Part shown: positions 37,057 to 47,562 of the stretch, piece after piece
How positions within the stretch are numbered: position 1 is the stretch's first letter
Layout: every line of letters starts with the position of its first letter
Notes under the pieces: model-generated
Told to the model about the DNA's origin: nothing
Database searches by the model: none
The model's input: the letters and a program-made list of their open reading frames with translations, nothing else
Assembly: GCF_913776295.1 (NCBI RefSeq)
Contig: NZ_CAJYOJ010000064.1
Span: 62,001 to 126,000 of the forward strand
DNA length: 64,000 nucleotides
Reading direction: 5' to 3'
Source: an uncultured Pedobacter sp.
GTDB taxonomy: Bacteria; Bacteroidota; Bacteroidia; Sphingobacteriales; Sphingobacteriaceae
Program-made: the position numbers and the translations under genes

Positions 37057-39519
37057 TCATATTGATGAAATTAAGTACGTTGTGCCTTTTTTGGAGGTTG
37101 TGCTGTACATAAAATTACCATCTACTTTCCTGGCTATTGCATTTACACCTTTAATTTTAATTTGATTTGAGGTTCTGATTTTAAGCGGCTCTCCATTTAA
37201 TGATTTAATGGTTCCGCTAAGCAGTTTTCCGCCCTTCCATTTCAGCGATACTTCAAAACCACCTCTGGCTTTTAAGCCGGTAATATATCCATCAGGCCAG
37301 GCAGATGGTAATGCCGGCAGTAAATCAAGGATGTAAGCATCCAGACCATTTGCACAGGTATAAGATTCCATACTTTGTAGCAACATCTCCGTCATGCCGG
37401 ATACGGCTCCAAAGTTTCCATCGATCTGGAAGGGTGGATGAGCATCGAAAAGATTGGGGTAGGTGCCTCCGGCATCTGCCATGATGGTTTCGGTTTGGTA
37501 AGTGGCACGCAGTTGATTGGATAGGAGCTTATGCGCATGATCCCCATCCCTTAACCTGGCCCAAAAGTTTTCTTTCCAGGCAATAGACCATCCGGTACCA
37601 TCATCTCCTCTTAATTCAAGTGTTTTTTTCGCAGCCTTTGACAGTTCAGGTGTACCTAATGCGGTAATCTGCCTCCCTGGGTGAAGGGCAAATAAATGTG
37701 AAACATGCCTGTGGTGCGGATCGTTAGAGTTGAGGTCCCAGTCTTCGTTCCATTCCATTAATTGCCCGGCTTTACCAATTTTTAGAGGACTGATCTGATT
37801 GCGGGTTTTGAGTACGCGATTTTGAAAGGCTTTATCGTCATTGAGTGCTGAAGCCGCCTGAGAGACGTTATTCAGTAGATCCCAGATGATTGATTTTTCC
37901 ATCGTTGCACCTTCTGTAACGCTGCCGCTCTTCTTATCATCCGTAATAAAATAATTTTCGGGTGAGGTAGAAGGCGAGGTGATTAAAAAACCTTTTTCAT
38001 CTTTAACCATGGTAGCCATATAAAATTCTGCAGCACCCTTTAAGGTCGGATAAATACTTTTAAGATAGGCTTTATCTCTGGTAAACGCGTAATGTTCCCA
38101 TAAATGTTGGCAGGCCCAGCCACTACCTCCGTTAAAAACGCCCCATGGCAAATCAGCTCCAGGGCTGGTCCAGGCCCAGCCATTGGTGGTATAACCGTAA
38201 AACCAGCCGGGTGTTTCCGGGCCATAATAGGTTTTAGCCGTTTTGGTTCCGGGTGCTACCAGGGTTTGGGTAAGCCTGATCATGGGCAGGTGCATCTCCG
38301 ACAGATTGCTTTGTTCGGCAGGCCAGTAATTCATCTCATAGTTGATGTTTGATTTATAATCACATTTCCAGGGTAGGTCAAGCCCATCGCCCCACAAACC
38401 TTGCGAGTTGGAAGGGAGCAGATTATCGGGACGGCTGGATGAAATCAGCAGATACCTACCGTATTGATAAAAAAGCGCAGCAAAAGATGGATCAGCCAAT
38501 CCGTTACCATAATTTTTAAGGCGCTGGTCGGTTGGTAGGTTTGGCACCTTATTCGATCCCAATTCAAAATTTACCCTACGGAAATATTTTTGGTATTCTT
38601 TGATGTGATTTTGTTTCAGCGTGGTATAGGATTTGGCGAGGGCATTGGCCATTTGTTGCGAAACCAGAGCGTGCGGGTCTTTTCCCTGAAACAATTTGGA
38701 ATAATCAGGTACATAGGATGTTCCCGCGGTCATCATAATCAGTAACTCGTCAGCGTTTTCTACGTCTAATTCGTTACCTGATGCTTTCACCGTACCACCG
38801 CTATTTAAGATCGTCAATTGCAACTCATAGGTTAATTTGCCTCCGGCATTTCCGGTCAGGATGAGTTTGTTTGGCGCAACAAATTTGGTTTGCGCACGTT
38901 CCAACCGGCTTAAACTCAGTTTAACGCTTAAACTGCCTTTTTTCGACGCGGTTAAACGTTGGATGATTGCTTTATCTGCCGCACTTGAAAATAGTTCGCG
39001 CTGATATTGCGTACCGTCCACTAAAAAGGAAACACCGGCAGTGGCCTGATCTATGTCCAGCCAGCGGCGATAATTGCGCACTGGTTTGTTGTCGGGCAGT
39101 TTAAACTTTATATTTAAATCACCCAATGTCTGATAAGAAGCGTCATAAGGCGCAGGCGAGGTAAAATGATCTCGGGTTAACTGTTGCGCCCTTTTATAAT
39201 CTTTGTTTCGGATAGTCTTCCTGATCGTGTCCAGATATTGAAAGGCACCTGCACGGTCTGCATCAGGTTGAGGATGATCAGACCATAGCGTAATTTCGTT
39301 AAGCTGCAGCCGCTCCTTTAGCGGGTCGCCAAAAATCATGGCACCAAACTGGCCGTTTCCGATGGGCAGGGCTTCTTCCCATACTTTGGCCGGTGCTGTA
39401 TACCATAAAGTTTTATTATTGGGCCATTGGGATAGAGTACTTTGGTTTTGGGCATAACCAAAGCTGATATTAAATAGAATTGAAATGCCCAGAAGCCTGT
39501 TCGTTATGTTTAACTTCAT
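37057..39519 (-). CDS. GH95 alpha-L-fucosidase (or alpha-L-galactosidase)
   Basis: An 820-residue exported glycosidase that releases terminal alpha-1,2-linked L-fucose or L-galactose by inversion. A signal peptide ends GYAQ (about residue 24). The N-terminal domain opens with [27 protein letters not shown] and NEITLWSD. The barrel keeps the family motifs [18 protein letters not shown] (active-site Asn residues), [10 protein letters not shown] (general acid Glu) and PFQIDGNFG (active-site Asp). The gene stands alone between the two SusCD systems; a possible -7 box (TATCTTTG, minus strand, 39592-39599) lies about 75 bp upstream. All key residues seem intact. Confidence 0.93.
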   Translation of the reverse strand: MKLNITNRLLGISILFNISFGYAQNQSTLSQWPNNKTLWYTAPAKVWEEALPIGNGQFGAMIFGDPLKERLQLNEITLWSDHPQPDADRAGAFQYLDTIRKTIRNKDYKRAQQLTRDHFTSPAPYDASYQTLGDLNIKFKLPDNKPVRNYRRWLDIDQATAGVSFLVDGTQYQRELFSSAADKAIIQRLTASKKGSLSVKLSLSRLERAQTKFVAPNKLILTGNAGGKLTYELQLTILNSGGTVKASGNELDVENADELLIMMTAGTSYVPDYSKLFQGKDPHALVSQQMANALAKSYTTLKQNHIKEYQKYFRRVNFELGSNKVPNLPTDQRLKNYGNGLADPSFAALFYQYGRYLLISSSRPDNLLPSNSQGLWGDGLDLPWKCDYKSNINYEMNYWPAEQSNLSEMHLPMIRLTQTLVAPGTKTAKTYYGPETPGWFYGYTTNGWAWTSPGADLPWGVFNGGSGWACQHLWEHYAFTRDKAYLKSIYPTLKGAAEFYMATMVKDEKGFLITSPSTSPENYFITDDKKSGSVTEGATMEKSIIWDLLNNVSQAASALNDDKAFQNRVLKTRNQISPLKIGKAGQLMEWNEDWDLNSNDPHHRHVSHLFALHPGRQITALGTPELSKAAKKTLELRGDDGTGWSIAWKENFWARLRDGDHAHKLLSNQLRATYQTETIMADAGGTYPNLFDAHPPFQIDGNFGAVSGMTEMLLQSMESYTCANGLDAYILDLLPALPSAWPDGYITGLKARGGFEVSLKWKGGKLLSGTIKSLNGEPLKIRTSNQIKIKGVNAIARKVDGNFMYSTTSKKGTTYLISSI

Positions 39520-39737
39520 TGAAAAAAGTTTATAAAATACTTGAAGTAAGTATCCTTGAATTTATTGGTTAAATGTGTTTGATCTGTTTTTCAAAGATAG
39601 TCTTGTACAGGTATTACACATTTATCTGAAACCGACATTTTTTATCACTATTCCGAGGTTAATCGTTTTTCCTTTGACACGCAAAGGCATTCAATTTTTG
39701 TTGTTGCCAAAGCCGTGTTTAGAAATGTTTATAAACA

Positions 39738-39766
39738 GCAAAAGTCTCAAATATTGAGACTTTTGC
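39738..39766 (-). terminator. Strong hairpin at the end of SusCD operon 2
   Basis: A perfect 13-bp stem, GCAAAAGTCTCAA (39738-39750) and TTGAGACTTTTGC (39754-39766), with a 3-nt ATA loop, about 45 bp past the protease stop on the minus strand. Confidence 0.65.
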
Positions 39767-39809
39767 ATAGTCATTAGGATATTTATTCAATTTGATGCGC
39801 TAAAATCGA

Positions 39810-41486
39810 TCAGCTTTTAGCCGAGTCCATCATTTTTGCAATTGATTTTTGAATTACATCCAAGGGTAGGATAATCGTAGCTGTTCGGCTATGCCTGGCA
39901 ATGTTAATGCCCATAAAGTTTCCGTTTCGATCGAAAACAGGGCCTCCGCACTCATCTGATCGGATGGCAGCATCCTGAACAAATACTTTTTCGAAACCAT
40001 CAGAGCGTAAACTTCTTTTCCCTTTATAGCGCTGCGCAATGTCGCGCTTTGGTCTTTCGTTAAAATCAAGATCAACTATAGAGGTTTTATGGTTTCTTAT
40101 GATTCCTAAAGTAAGGTGATCGCCCATTACCAGACCATTCATTTCCTGTTGATAAACCTGTTCGTTTGGTATTACTTTCCCGTTTATCGATATAATCTGA
40201 TCACCAATTTTCAATACTTGTTCAGCAGGATAATTTTGTGCAATATCTTTCACCATCATTTTACCGGCTTCTTCAAATACTAATGCCCCCAATTGCGCAC
40301 GGCTAAAAAGTAGTGGTAGCTTGATTTCTACTGTGCTTATAATCCCTGTTTTGCAATCTTCAGGACTTATAGGTGAATATAAAAATCTCCCCAGATCGAC
40401 AGGACTTAGCGGTTTGCATTTGACTTTCCCGAGTTTCAAACCATGGAAATTATTGATACTGTCAGGAGCACTTAAAAGTACCAGGTCATTGTCAGGATCC
40501 CGGCTGATTACATTCAGCTGAATTTTTGCACCGTTGTACATCATCCAAGGCTGTTCGCCAAGCATGGAACTTTTACTGAGCCATAATGTCTGTTGCCGGC
40601 CTTTTTGCTCCATGCTGATTTCGGTAGCCAGGATTTGCTGTTGCGCATTGCCCTTTGTACTATGCAAGGTAGTAACCTGGTTTGTAAATTTAAGTCCTAG
40701 CTGTGAGAAATGAGCAGGCGAAGCCACCGTAAAACGCTTGCTTGCTATTAGGAGTGGAAGCGGTTCGGCTGCTGGTAACCGGCGGTAATTAACTGGTTTC
40801 TGTAGCGCACTCCAATATTGGCGAAATAGATTAACCGGAATATCAAAATTTTCATCCTCATTGACCTGAATTTTATCACGGATACCAATCAATTTACCTT
40901 GTAAATCGAATAGCGCACCTCCTGAATCCCCGGGTTCCATTTTGCAGGTAGATTCTATCAAGCCATCACCGGCATCTAAATTGGTCAAACGTCCGAAACG
41001 GAGGTTGGGTTTAGTTTGAAAAAAACTACCAGGATAGGAGATGGCCAGGCAGCCTTCTCCTAAGATCAGGGCTCTGTTATCAGCCATCATTACAAACGGC
41101 CAGGAGCCTTTGCCTTCCATTTTAAGCATCGCCAGGTCGAATTGTTTATTTTCAGCATCCAATGCAATCTTTCCTAAAGCAGTGGCTATCCCTTTTTGGC
41201 CGTCGGGGAATTCTACCCGGTACCGATGGTTAGGTTGAACAGAATGCGCAGCAGTTAATATGGTGCCATCTGAAGAAACAATTACCCCACTAAATCCTCC
41301 GAAGTCCCGATCTGCCACGGTGTCCCTGATCACCAGTTTAATGCAGGCATCAGCCACTTCCGAGCTCGTTTTACGCAACAAACTTTCTATTTTTTTTGCT
41401 GATCTGATCTCTTGCTGCGCTGGTGTCTCCACCGCCAGATGAGAAAAAAATAACAACAGGCAAGCTGTTTTTGAAAAAATTCTCAT
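39810..41486 (-). CDS. Exported S1-type (HtrA-like) protease with a degenerate second domain
   Basis: A 558-residue protein with a signal peptide (to about TPAQ, residue 24). The first chymotrypsin-fold domain keeps the triad: His81 in LTAAHSV, Asp117 in FDLAML, Ser188 in GDSGGAL. A second domain (about 255-555) includes a PDZ-like stretch (VLKIGDQIISINGKVIP) and a protease-like frame in which the His position reads WLSKSSML and the Ser position reads SDECGGPVF, so His is lost and Ser is Cys. It overlaps the thioredoxin gene by 4 bp (ATGA). Probably periplasmic; substrate unknown. Confidence 0.82.
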   Translation of the reverse strand: MRIFSKTACLLLFFSHLAVETPAQQEIRSAKKIESLLRKTSSEVADACIKLVIRDTVADRDFGGFSGVIVSSDGTILTAAHSVQPNHRYRVEFPDGQKGIATALGKIALDAENKQFDLAMLKMEGKGSWPFVMMADNRALILGEGCLAISYPGSFFQTKPNLRFGRLTNLDAGDGLIESTCKMEPGDSGGALFDLQGKLIGIRDKIQVNEDENFDIPVNLFRQYWSALQKPVNYRRLPAAEPLPLLIASKRFTVASPAHFSQLGLKFTNQVTTLHSTKGNAQQQILATEISMEQKGRQQTLWLSKSSMLGEQPWMMYNGAKIQLNVISRDPDNDLVLLSAPDSINNFHGLKLGKVKCKPLSPVDLGRFLYSPISPEDCKTGIISTVEIKLPLLFSRAQLGALVFEEAGKMMVKDIAQNYPAEQVLKIGDQIISINGKVIPNEQVYQQEMNGLVMGDHLTLGIIRNHKTSIVDLDFNERPKRDIAQRYKGKRSLRSDGFEKVFVQDAAIRSDECGGPVFDRNGNFMGINIARHSRTATIILPLDVIQKSIAKMMDSAKS

Positions 41487-42571
41487 TTTTCAGAAAAGAT
41501 TTGATCTAATTTTTGTGTGAGTTCCTCACCCAGAAGATTGATGGCGAGTATGTTGCCATTCCCATCCAAAAGAAAATTGGATGGGATGGATTGTAAACCA
41601 TAGTATTTCAGGATTTCCCAATCTCTAACCTGTTTCCAAGGCAGACGATCTTCATTTACAGCTTTTTTCCATTTGTCAACATCATTATCACACGATATGC
41701 CCAGAATATCAAAGCCTTTTGCATGATATTTATTATAATTCTCTAATAAATTAGGATTCTCTTGTCTGCAGGGTACGCACCAGCTTGCCCAGAAATCTAC
41801 CAGTACAGTTTTCCCTTTATAATCAGCCAGGGTAACCATTTTACCGTCTAAATCTGGTATGCTAAACGACTTTAATGGTTTTCCGGTTGCCGAGAGTTGT
41901 AAAACTGAGAGATCTTTTTTTACTGATATCCCTGCTGAAGATTTTCTTAAGGACTGATCAATGCCCTGGAATAGTGCATTTGCCCTGTCGTAATCTATCC
42001 TGGAACCGATGAGTAGATTTAACAGATGCAGACTTACATAGTTTTTCGGATTATTTTTGATGTATTGCTCGGCCAGGCCGCTTGAAATCATTTGTCCGAT
42101 TTTAAACAGTTTTGTTTTCAATACAGTAGAATCGGCGTTACCATTGGCTATTATCGCATCCAGGCTGTCTGCCTGTTTGATTAAAGACATCCTTGCTTTT
42201 ATGTAGGAATTAAATACATTTTGGGTAGGGGCACCGGTAATGCTGAGATTGATAATGGAATCCAGATTGTCTACGCTTCCGCGTAGCTTCAGTTCTCCAC
42301 GTTCCGCAAAAAAAGGATAGTCGAAACTTTGCCCCTGAAAGGGAAGTTTTAATGTTGCCATAACAGGCGTATCGATTGGTGCTGTTACGGTGAACATGCC
42401 ATTTTTAACGGGGATCCGATAGTTATATGTTTGCCCTTTAAGCATATAACTCAGAGATATGCTATCGGCATTACATCCGCCCACCTGGCCGCTCAACCGC
42501 ATTTGTGCTTGCAACTGGCTCTTTACCGAAAAAACCAGCAACATTAAAAGAAGATAAATTTTGTTCTTCAC
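41483..42571 (-). CDS. TlpA-like thiol-disulfide protein with DUF4369-type N-terminus
   Basis: A 362-residue exported protein. A signal peptide (to LQAQ, about residue 23) is followed by a beta-rich DUF4369-like domain (about 25-110, RLSGQVGGCNADSISLSYMLKG), a helical linker, and a thioredoxin/AhpC domain (about 230-360) with FWASWCVPCRQ (Cys265, Cys268) and the cis-Pro segment LQSIPSNFLLDGNG. It would reduce or isomerise disulfides in the periplasm. It is 14 bp after the preceding TlpA-like gene and overlaps the protease gene. Confidence 0.9.
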   Translation of the reverse strand: MKNKIYLLLMLLVFSVKSQLQAQMRLSGQVGGCNADSISLSYMLKGQTYNYRIPVKNGMFTVTAPIDTPVMATLKLPFQGQSFDYPFFAERGELKLRGSVDNLDSIINLSITGAPTQNVFNSYIKARMSLIKQADSLDAIIANGNADSTVLKTKLFKIGQMISSGLAEQYIKNNPKNYVSLHLLNLLIGSRIDYDRANALFQGIDQSLRKSSAGISVKKDLSVLQLSATGKPLKSFSIPDLDGKMVTLADYKGKTVLVDFWASWCVPCRQENPNLLENYNKYHAKGFDILGISCDNDVDKWKKAVNEDRLPWKQVRDWEILKYYGLQSIPSNFLLDGNGNILAINLLGEELTQKLDQIFSEK

Positions 42572-42585
42572 TATTTTATTGTTAA

Positions 42586-43986
42586 TTAATTTAATTTTTT
42601 AACCTTCTCAATAACTGCGGTCATTTCTGCTACCAGATCAGGAGTTGAACCCGCAAATCCTACACTGTTTAATCGGATAAAGCCATTGCGATCGATGATC
42701 ACTTTATGAGGTATACCGCTCACCTTAAAGCAATCTGCCACTTTATTTTTTTTGGTATCCTTGTCTTTTAAATCTATATAAAGGGGGAGTGTAAAATCAT
42801 GTGCTTTAAAATATGCCTGCGATTGGTCTCTTACCTTACTAAAAGATTCGCCAGTGATTTCTTTGGTGTGAATGAACAGAAATTTCACCTCCGGATCATT
42901 TTTGTATTGATCTACCAATAGCTGCATACCTGGTAGTGCTGCCTTACAGGGCATACACCATGTGGCCCAAAAATCAATTACCATGATTTTATCTTTAAAA
43001 TCTTTCCATGATACCGTATTGCCGTTGGCATCCAGCAGTTCAAATTCCGGTGCTTTTTCCTTAATCAGGTTTTCACCATTATAATTCTTGTATTTGGCTT
43101 CATACTGTTTCACTCTTGAACTTTCGATAGAATCAAGATGTGCTTTTACATCTCTGTTCGGATACATGAATTGGTAAGCCCTTTTATATTCACTCTTGAT
43201 TTCTTCATCCTCAGTCTCTTTGTTGATCATTTTTTCCAGTGCCGGAAAAGCTGCCCGATAATTGCCACTTTTGCTTAGTAAAATGCTGTAATGATCAATT
43301 TCATTCTGAGTAGGATTTGGCGTCAGATCTAATATCTTTTTAGCAATGATGGCCGCACTTTTATAATCTTGCTTTTGCTCCAGAAGATAACGCTTCATAT
43401 TCAGGAGTACAATTCGCTCTTCTTGAGGCAATTTTTTTTGCAATAAGGTTTGGTCTACGCTTAAGACAACCTGTTTTAAAATTTTAGGGTCATTTACCAA
43501 AGCCAGTTGAGACCAGGCCATTACGCGATCCTGGTCTTTTGTTTTTTCTAAATAAGCCATGGCCTGATTAAAGTTGCCTGCTCTGGCATAATCGCCAGCC
43601 AATAAAGCATAGTTATAGCCATATTTTTGGTTGGGAAACTGCTTTTTGATGGAAGCCAATATGGACAGCTTTTTATTCAAATCTCTTTCTGCAAAAAACT
43701 TTTCCTGTGCTTTATTAAAGGCAAATTGTTCTTTAGGCATGCGTTTCGCAGCAAGTTCGTCCCATTGACTACGGGACCAGCCTTTTTCAAGCCCATATTG
43801 CGTAAGTAGCATTAGGTCTTCCTCAGATCCGGTAGCGAGTGCCGATAATTTTTGATTGAGTACCACGGTATCCTGAATGCTTTTCAGCCCTTCCAGCTCT
43901 TTTTTAAGATCACGGGTGTTTTGCGCTAATAGCTGGGTGAAACAGCTTATCGTGAGGCTTAAACAAATGATAGTTTTACGAAACAT
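42586..43986 (-). CDS. TlpA-like thioredoxin-fold protein with TPR-type N-terminus
   Basis: A 466-residue exported protein: signal peptide to LLAQ (about residue 22), about 270 residues of helical repeats (KYGYNYALLAGDYARAGNFNQAMAYLEK), then a C-terminal thioredoxin domain with DFWATWCMPCKAALPGM (Cys344, Cys347) and SGIPHKVIIDRNGF. It shares this architecture with the large protein of system 1 (33919-35901), which suggests both SusCD systems handle related substrates or share a maturation step. It is the sixth gene of operon 2 after the sigma/FecR pair is set aside. Confidence 0.88.
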   Translation of the reverse strand: MFRKTIICLSLTISCFTQLLAQNTRDLKKELEGLKSIQDTVVLNQKLSALATGSEEDLMLLTQYGLEKGWSRSQWDELAAKRMPKEQFAFNKAQEKFFAERDLNKKLSILASIKKQFPNQKYGYNYALLAGDYARAGNFNQAMAYLEKTKDQDRVMAWSQLALVNDPKILKQVVLSVDQTLLQKKLPQEERIVLLNMKRYLLEQKQDYKSAAIIAKKILDLTPNPTQNEIDHYSILLSKSGNYRAAFPALEKMINKETEDEEIKSEYKRAYQFMYPNRDVKAHLDSIESSRVKQYEAKYKNYNGENLIKEKAPEFELLDANGNTVSWKDFKDKIMVIDFWATWCMPCKAALPGMQLLVDQYKNDPEVKFLFIHTKEITGESFSKVRDQSQAYFKAHDFTLPLYIDLKDKDTKKNKVADCFKVSGIPHKVIIDRNGFIRLNSVGFAGSTPDLVAEMTAVIEKVKKLN

Positions 43987-44006
43987 ATTTTTTTTAATAG
44001 GTTAGT

Positions 44007-45428
44007 TTAATTGGCCCTGCGATAACTTATGGATGAAATCTCTCCAAAACCATCTATTTTCTGATCATAAGTTCCGTTAACAATAGTCCCAAGGTTACTG
44101 ATCTTGAAGAAGTATACTGATCCTCCAGCCGTTTGGTTAGCGGCAACTACCAGCGTTTTGCTGTCCGTCTGATCCATCTGGATTTGTTTGATTTGTGTAC
44201 CTGACGGGAAGGTGTAAAGCAGTTTTGCCGAGTTCGCGAGGATATCATACAAATAAATGCTATTGTCTGTAGCATAATATATCTGCCTTAAGGCTAGCGA
44301 AGCCGCAAATGATTTGGCGGAAGCAATCTCCGGGCTATTCAACATTTTTTGATTGAGGCGTGGCGATGCACCTGATAATGAATAAAGAAAGCGATCGCCA
44401 TTGGTATCCTGCATCACAAAGAAGAAATCTTCTGATGAGTTTGTTTTGAGGCCGTCCATAGCGCCTACCATCAACATACGCGTATCTCCAATATTAAAAG
44501 GGGCAGAAGGAGAACCGAAAGTTGGTATTAAACTAAAGCTGCCGAATGGTACATACATAAAGCGTTTGTACTTGTTATCATAAAAATAGGTAGAGAATAA
44601 AGCGCTGGTGATCACTTTGGGAAAGAGGTTATAGTCTCCTTCTAATCTTGCTGAGTAAGTAACACTTGCAGGTTCGTTAAGCATGGAGGCTGCGTAAAGG
44701 CTTCCATCATTAATCAAATATTCTTCGGTTGTAAACTTTGATACACTAAAAGCAAATTTATCTTTCAGCGGTGTAAAACTAATGGTTGATTTTCCTGAAA
44801 CTAAAAAATCGTTTGCACCAAAGCGGTAACTTCCTTTATCAGTAAAAAAACTTAGTCCAAAGCGGCTCCCGTCATTATTATAGAAAAGATTAGCCGCGAT
44901 AGCATTTCCAGGAAACGTGGCCTGATTCACAGCGCCGGCCGGGTTATAAAATACCCTATAATCTGAACGGATAAAGCTTAATTGGGCATTTCCCGATGTC
45001 GTGTTACTCACCAGCCATCCCTTACCAAACGCGCTGTTAACCCGTACAGTATAAATCTTAAATGTGGATACACCAGTTGCTGAATTGGTAATTTTGTATT
45101 CCAGGTTATAACCATCCTTTAAAGGTGGATAACTGATTACCGCTTTTAATGCCTGAGCGGTAGACAGAACTTTTGCATCAATTCCTTCTACCGGAGAGAC
45201 GGAGTAAATTTTCCACTGATAGGTAAATCCTTCTCCCGCAGGCTTGCTTTGGCTAATCTGCGGATTGATTTTAAGGGTATCAAACTGGACGATAGACAAG
45301 TTTGCATTGTCACCTTTAATCTCCAGTTCATTTAATTCCTTGTAATTGAAGTTCTGACTTTTTTTGCAGGACCATAAGGTGGCACAGCATATCAGTAATA
45401 AGCAAATGCAATATTTTATTTTTAACAT
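44007..45428 (-). CDS. PKD-like surface lipoprotein of SusCD system 2
   Basis: A 473-residue lipoprotein (lipobox LWSCKK, Cys near residue 21). An N-terminal Ig/PKD-like domain (YQWKIYSVSPVEG, LEYKITNSATGVST) is followed by a repetitive beta-rich C-terminal part, possibly propeller-like (YATDNSIYLYDILANSAKLLYTFPSG). Proteins of this kind are often encoded with SusD and DUF4843 proteins in this phylum and are thought to bind ligand at the surface. It starts 3 bp after the DUF4843 gene. Confidence 0.78.
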   Translation of the reverse strand: MLKIKYCICLLLICCATLWSCKKSQNFNYKELNELEIKGDNANLSIVQFDTLKINPQISQSKPAGEGFTYQWKIYSVSPVEGIDAKVLSTAQALKAVISYPPLKDGYNLEYKITNSATGVSTFKIYTVRVNSAFGKGWLVSNTTSGNAQLSFIRSDYRVFYNPAGAVNQATFPGNAIAANLFYNNDGSRFGLSFFTDKGSYRFGANDFLVSGKSTISFTPLKDKFAFSVSKFTTEEYLINDGSLYAASMLNEPASVTYSARLEGDYNLFPKVITSALFSTYFYDNKYKRFMYVPFGSFSLIPTFGSPSAPFNIGDTRMLMVGAMDGLKTNSSEDFFFVMQDTNGDRFLYSLSGASPRLNQKMLNSPEIASAKSFAASLALRQIYYATDNSIYLYDILANSAKLLYTFPSGTQIKQIQMDQTDSKTLVVAANQTAGGSVYFFKISNLGTIVNGTYDQKIDGFGEISSISYRRAN

Positions 45429-45431
45429 GAC

Positions 45432-46139
45432 TTAAAATGTAATTGGGTTACCGAATTCATCAATAAGAGGGCCGTTCAGCTGAACATAATCTGAAAGTGC
45501 TTTTTTCAAGTTTACCTGGATCAGAAATAATTCACCTAAATCAACCACATTAGGGTCAAAATTGGTGAGGCCCGTCACCTTGATCATAAATTTAAATTTG
45601 ACTATACTAAAGTCTCCGAAGAAGAAGATTAGATTTTGCCAATAATCAGGCTCGATAAGTTGATTAGTGATGTTGACTTTCATTTTTGCAAAGTTTCTGG
45701 AAAGATCAACTGCTACTCCCGGCGCACCCGGAACCAGTTCACTCCCCGGATCGACCCCCAGCAACAGTTGAAAACTTTTGTTGAGCATTTCAGGTGTATT
45801 AAACACGACCAGCGGATAGTTAACAAAAGTTGCATTTGCCGGTAATTTGATTTCAGGCAAAATGTAATCAACATTGGGCCGGGCCGTTGAACCCGCCAAG
45901 GCTTTTAATTTGATACTGCGTGCTACACTGGCAGGTTTGCCTACCAAACGCATTTTAATGAATATGGTATCTTTTGTTTTAACCGTTGGCTGTAAGGCAA
46001 ATGAATAATTGGTGCTATCAGGATTTTCGTAGTAATCAATAAAGAAGCTAATTCCATCCCGGCCTTCAAACGTCGGTATATCGTCTTTCTTGCAGCCTAT
46101 TGCAAAAACAAGCAAGAATAATATCGTTAAGTATTTCAT
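45432..46139 (-). CDS. DUF4843-type lipoprotein, system 2
   Basis: A 235-residue lipoprotein with a lipobox Cys at about residue 16 (FAIGCKKDD). The body fits the DUF4843 pattern: GRDGISFFIDYYENPDSTNYSF, then KMRLVGKPASVARSIKLKAL and the C-terminal WQNLIFFFGDFSIVKFKFM. Its function is not known; it accompanies SusD genes and is presumed to sit in the surface complex. It is 4 bp after susD and 3 bp before the PKD-like gene. Confidence 0.8.
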   Translation of the reverse strand: MKYLTILFLLVFAIGCKKDDIPTFEGRDGISFFIDYYENPDSTNYSFALQPTVKTKDTIFIKMRLVGKPASVARSIKLKALAGSTARPNVDYILPEIKLPANATFVNYPLVVFNTPEMLNKSFQLLLGVDPGSELVPGAPGVAVDLSRNFAKMKVNITNQLIEPDYWQNLIFFFGDFSIVKFKFMIKVTGLTNFDPNVVDLGELFLIQVNLKKALSDYVQLNGPLIDEFGNPITF

Positions 46140-46143
46140 TCGT

Positions 46144-47553
46144 TTAGTTATAATTTGGGTTAAACTCTAATTCCTGATCAGGAATTGGCAATACATAATT
46201 AGATAGTGGAATATCTGAAGTCATAAACTGCATCCTTGTAATGTTTTTGCGTTTATAGTAATAGAATAGTTGCCCTTCAGCATGAAATTCCTTTTGGTAC
46301 TCTTTGGTAATCTCATTATTTAAATTGGTTTGGCTAAGATTAGTGGCCAATGGTGTAATGTTTCTGTTTTCGCGTACCACATTCAGGTAAGTAATGCCGT
46401 CTGCTGTAGTTGATGCGCATTCGGCCAGAATGTAATACATTTCTGCCAGCCTGATCATGGGTACTAACTGATCCAAACGATTGTCGGAAGGAGCTGTACC
46501 GGGATAGGTTTGCCAGAATTTCGATGGAAATACAAAACCTGCACTATTGCTGTTATCAACTTCAATTCTTGCTAAATAGCGGATATCGGTACTACCGCCA
46601 GATCTTGCTTCATAAAGTGTTTGGTAATCATCAGAAGAACGGCGCATATTGGAAGCACCGCGAAAATAGCCGGGATCTGCCCAATTTCTCAGGTTAGCTA
46701 CCCTCAGCCCAAAAATTTGTTCTGTAATGTAGATCCGGTCTCTGCTTTCGGCTGCAGCCGTTGCATCTGCGAAGGTTACAAACGGGAATTTGTTGGCATC
46801 AACTACCAGTTTTGCTGCGGCAAAGGCTCTGCTTTTATCACCGGCAAAAAGGTAAACTCTGGCCTGCAAGGCTTTAACCGCATAATAATTCATCTTGATG
46901 CTGCGGTTTGCCTGGCCATTGACCACCGGATCTGATGTGGCCAGCAGTTGTTCGGCTTCAGTCAAATCTGCAAGTATAGCCAATACCGTATTTTGTGTGG
47001 TCAAAGGTATTGAAGTATATTGGTTCACCTCTTTTTTGTAAGGAATGGCTTTTTTTGTGAGTCCACTTACATATTCCGGTCCAAATAACCGCAGCAGTTC
47101 GAAATGCATATAAGCGCGTAGCGCTACCGCTTCACCACGAATCCGGCTGTAAGCCGAAGTACTTAATACATCACGTCGCTTTTCCGTATTTTGAATCACC
47201 TTATTGGCACCGGCAATAGCGTTATAACCATTGCTCCAGATCGAATTTCCCAATCCAGTCACCTCCTGTGAGTTGAAGTTGAATTTAGAAGTATCATAAA
47301 ATCTGGAGTTGACAGGGATATTATAATTCTGTGCCAGGGCAGATGTAAAGCCCATGGTCAGATTGTCGCCAAATAGATTTTGGGAAGCAAATAGCGAATA
47401 TACGCCATCTAAAGCCTGTTGAAAGCCCAATTCCGAGTTGAATAGCTGGTTTTCAGAAACGGATGATTTTGGATTTACGTCAAGATATTTTTTGCATGAC
47501 GTTAGCATAGCGGTTAAACAAACCAATATGGCTAATAATTTTTTATAGTTCAT
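46144..47553 (-). CDS. RagB/SusD-like nutrient-binding lipoprotein, system 2
   Basis: A 469-residue SusD-family lipoprotein (lipobox LTSCKKYLDVNPKSSVSENQLF). It has the family helices (RGEAVALRAYMHFELLRLFGPEY, NYYAVKALQARVYLFAGDKSRAFAAAK) and the C-terminal block (MIRLAEMYYILAECAS, EFHAEGQLFYYYKRKNI, YVLPIPDQELEFNPNY). It lies 9 bp after susC and presumably forms the lid of that transporter. Confidence 0.94.
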   Translation of the reverse strand: MNYKKLLAILVCLTAMLTSCKKYLDVNPKSSVSENQLFNSELGFQQALDGVYSLFASQNLFGDNLTMGFTSALAQNYNIPVNSRFYDTSKFNFNSQEVTGLGNSIWSNGYNAIAGANKVIQNTEKRRDVLSTSAYSRIRGEAVALRAYMHFELLRLFGPEYVSGLTKKAIPYKKEVNQYTSIPLTTQNTVLAILADLTEAEQLLATSDPVVNGQANRSIKMNYYAVKALQARVYLFAGDKSRAFAAAKLVVDANKFPFVTFADATAAAESRDRIYITEQIFGLRVANLRNWADPGYFRGASNMRRSSDDYQTLYEARSGGSTDIRYLARIEVDNSNSAGFVFPSKFWQTYPGTAPSDNRLDQLVPMIRLAEMYYILAECASTTADGITYLNVVRENRNITPLATNLSQTNLNNEITKEYQKEFHAEGQLFYYYKRKNITRMQFMTSDIPLSNYVLPIPDQELEFNPNYN

Positions 47554-47562
47554 GTCTTTTAG

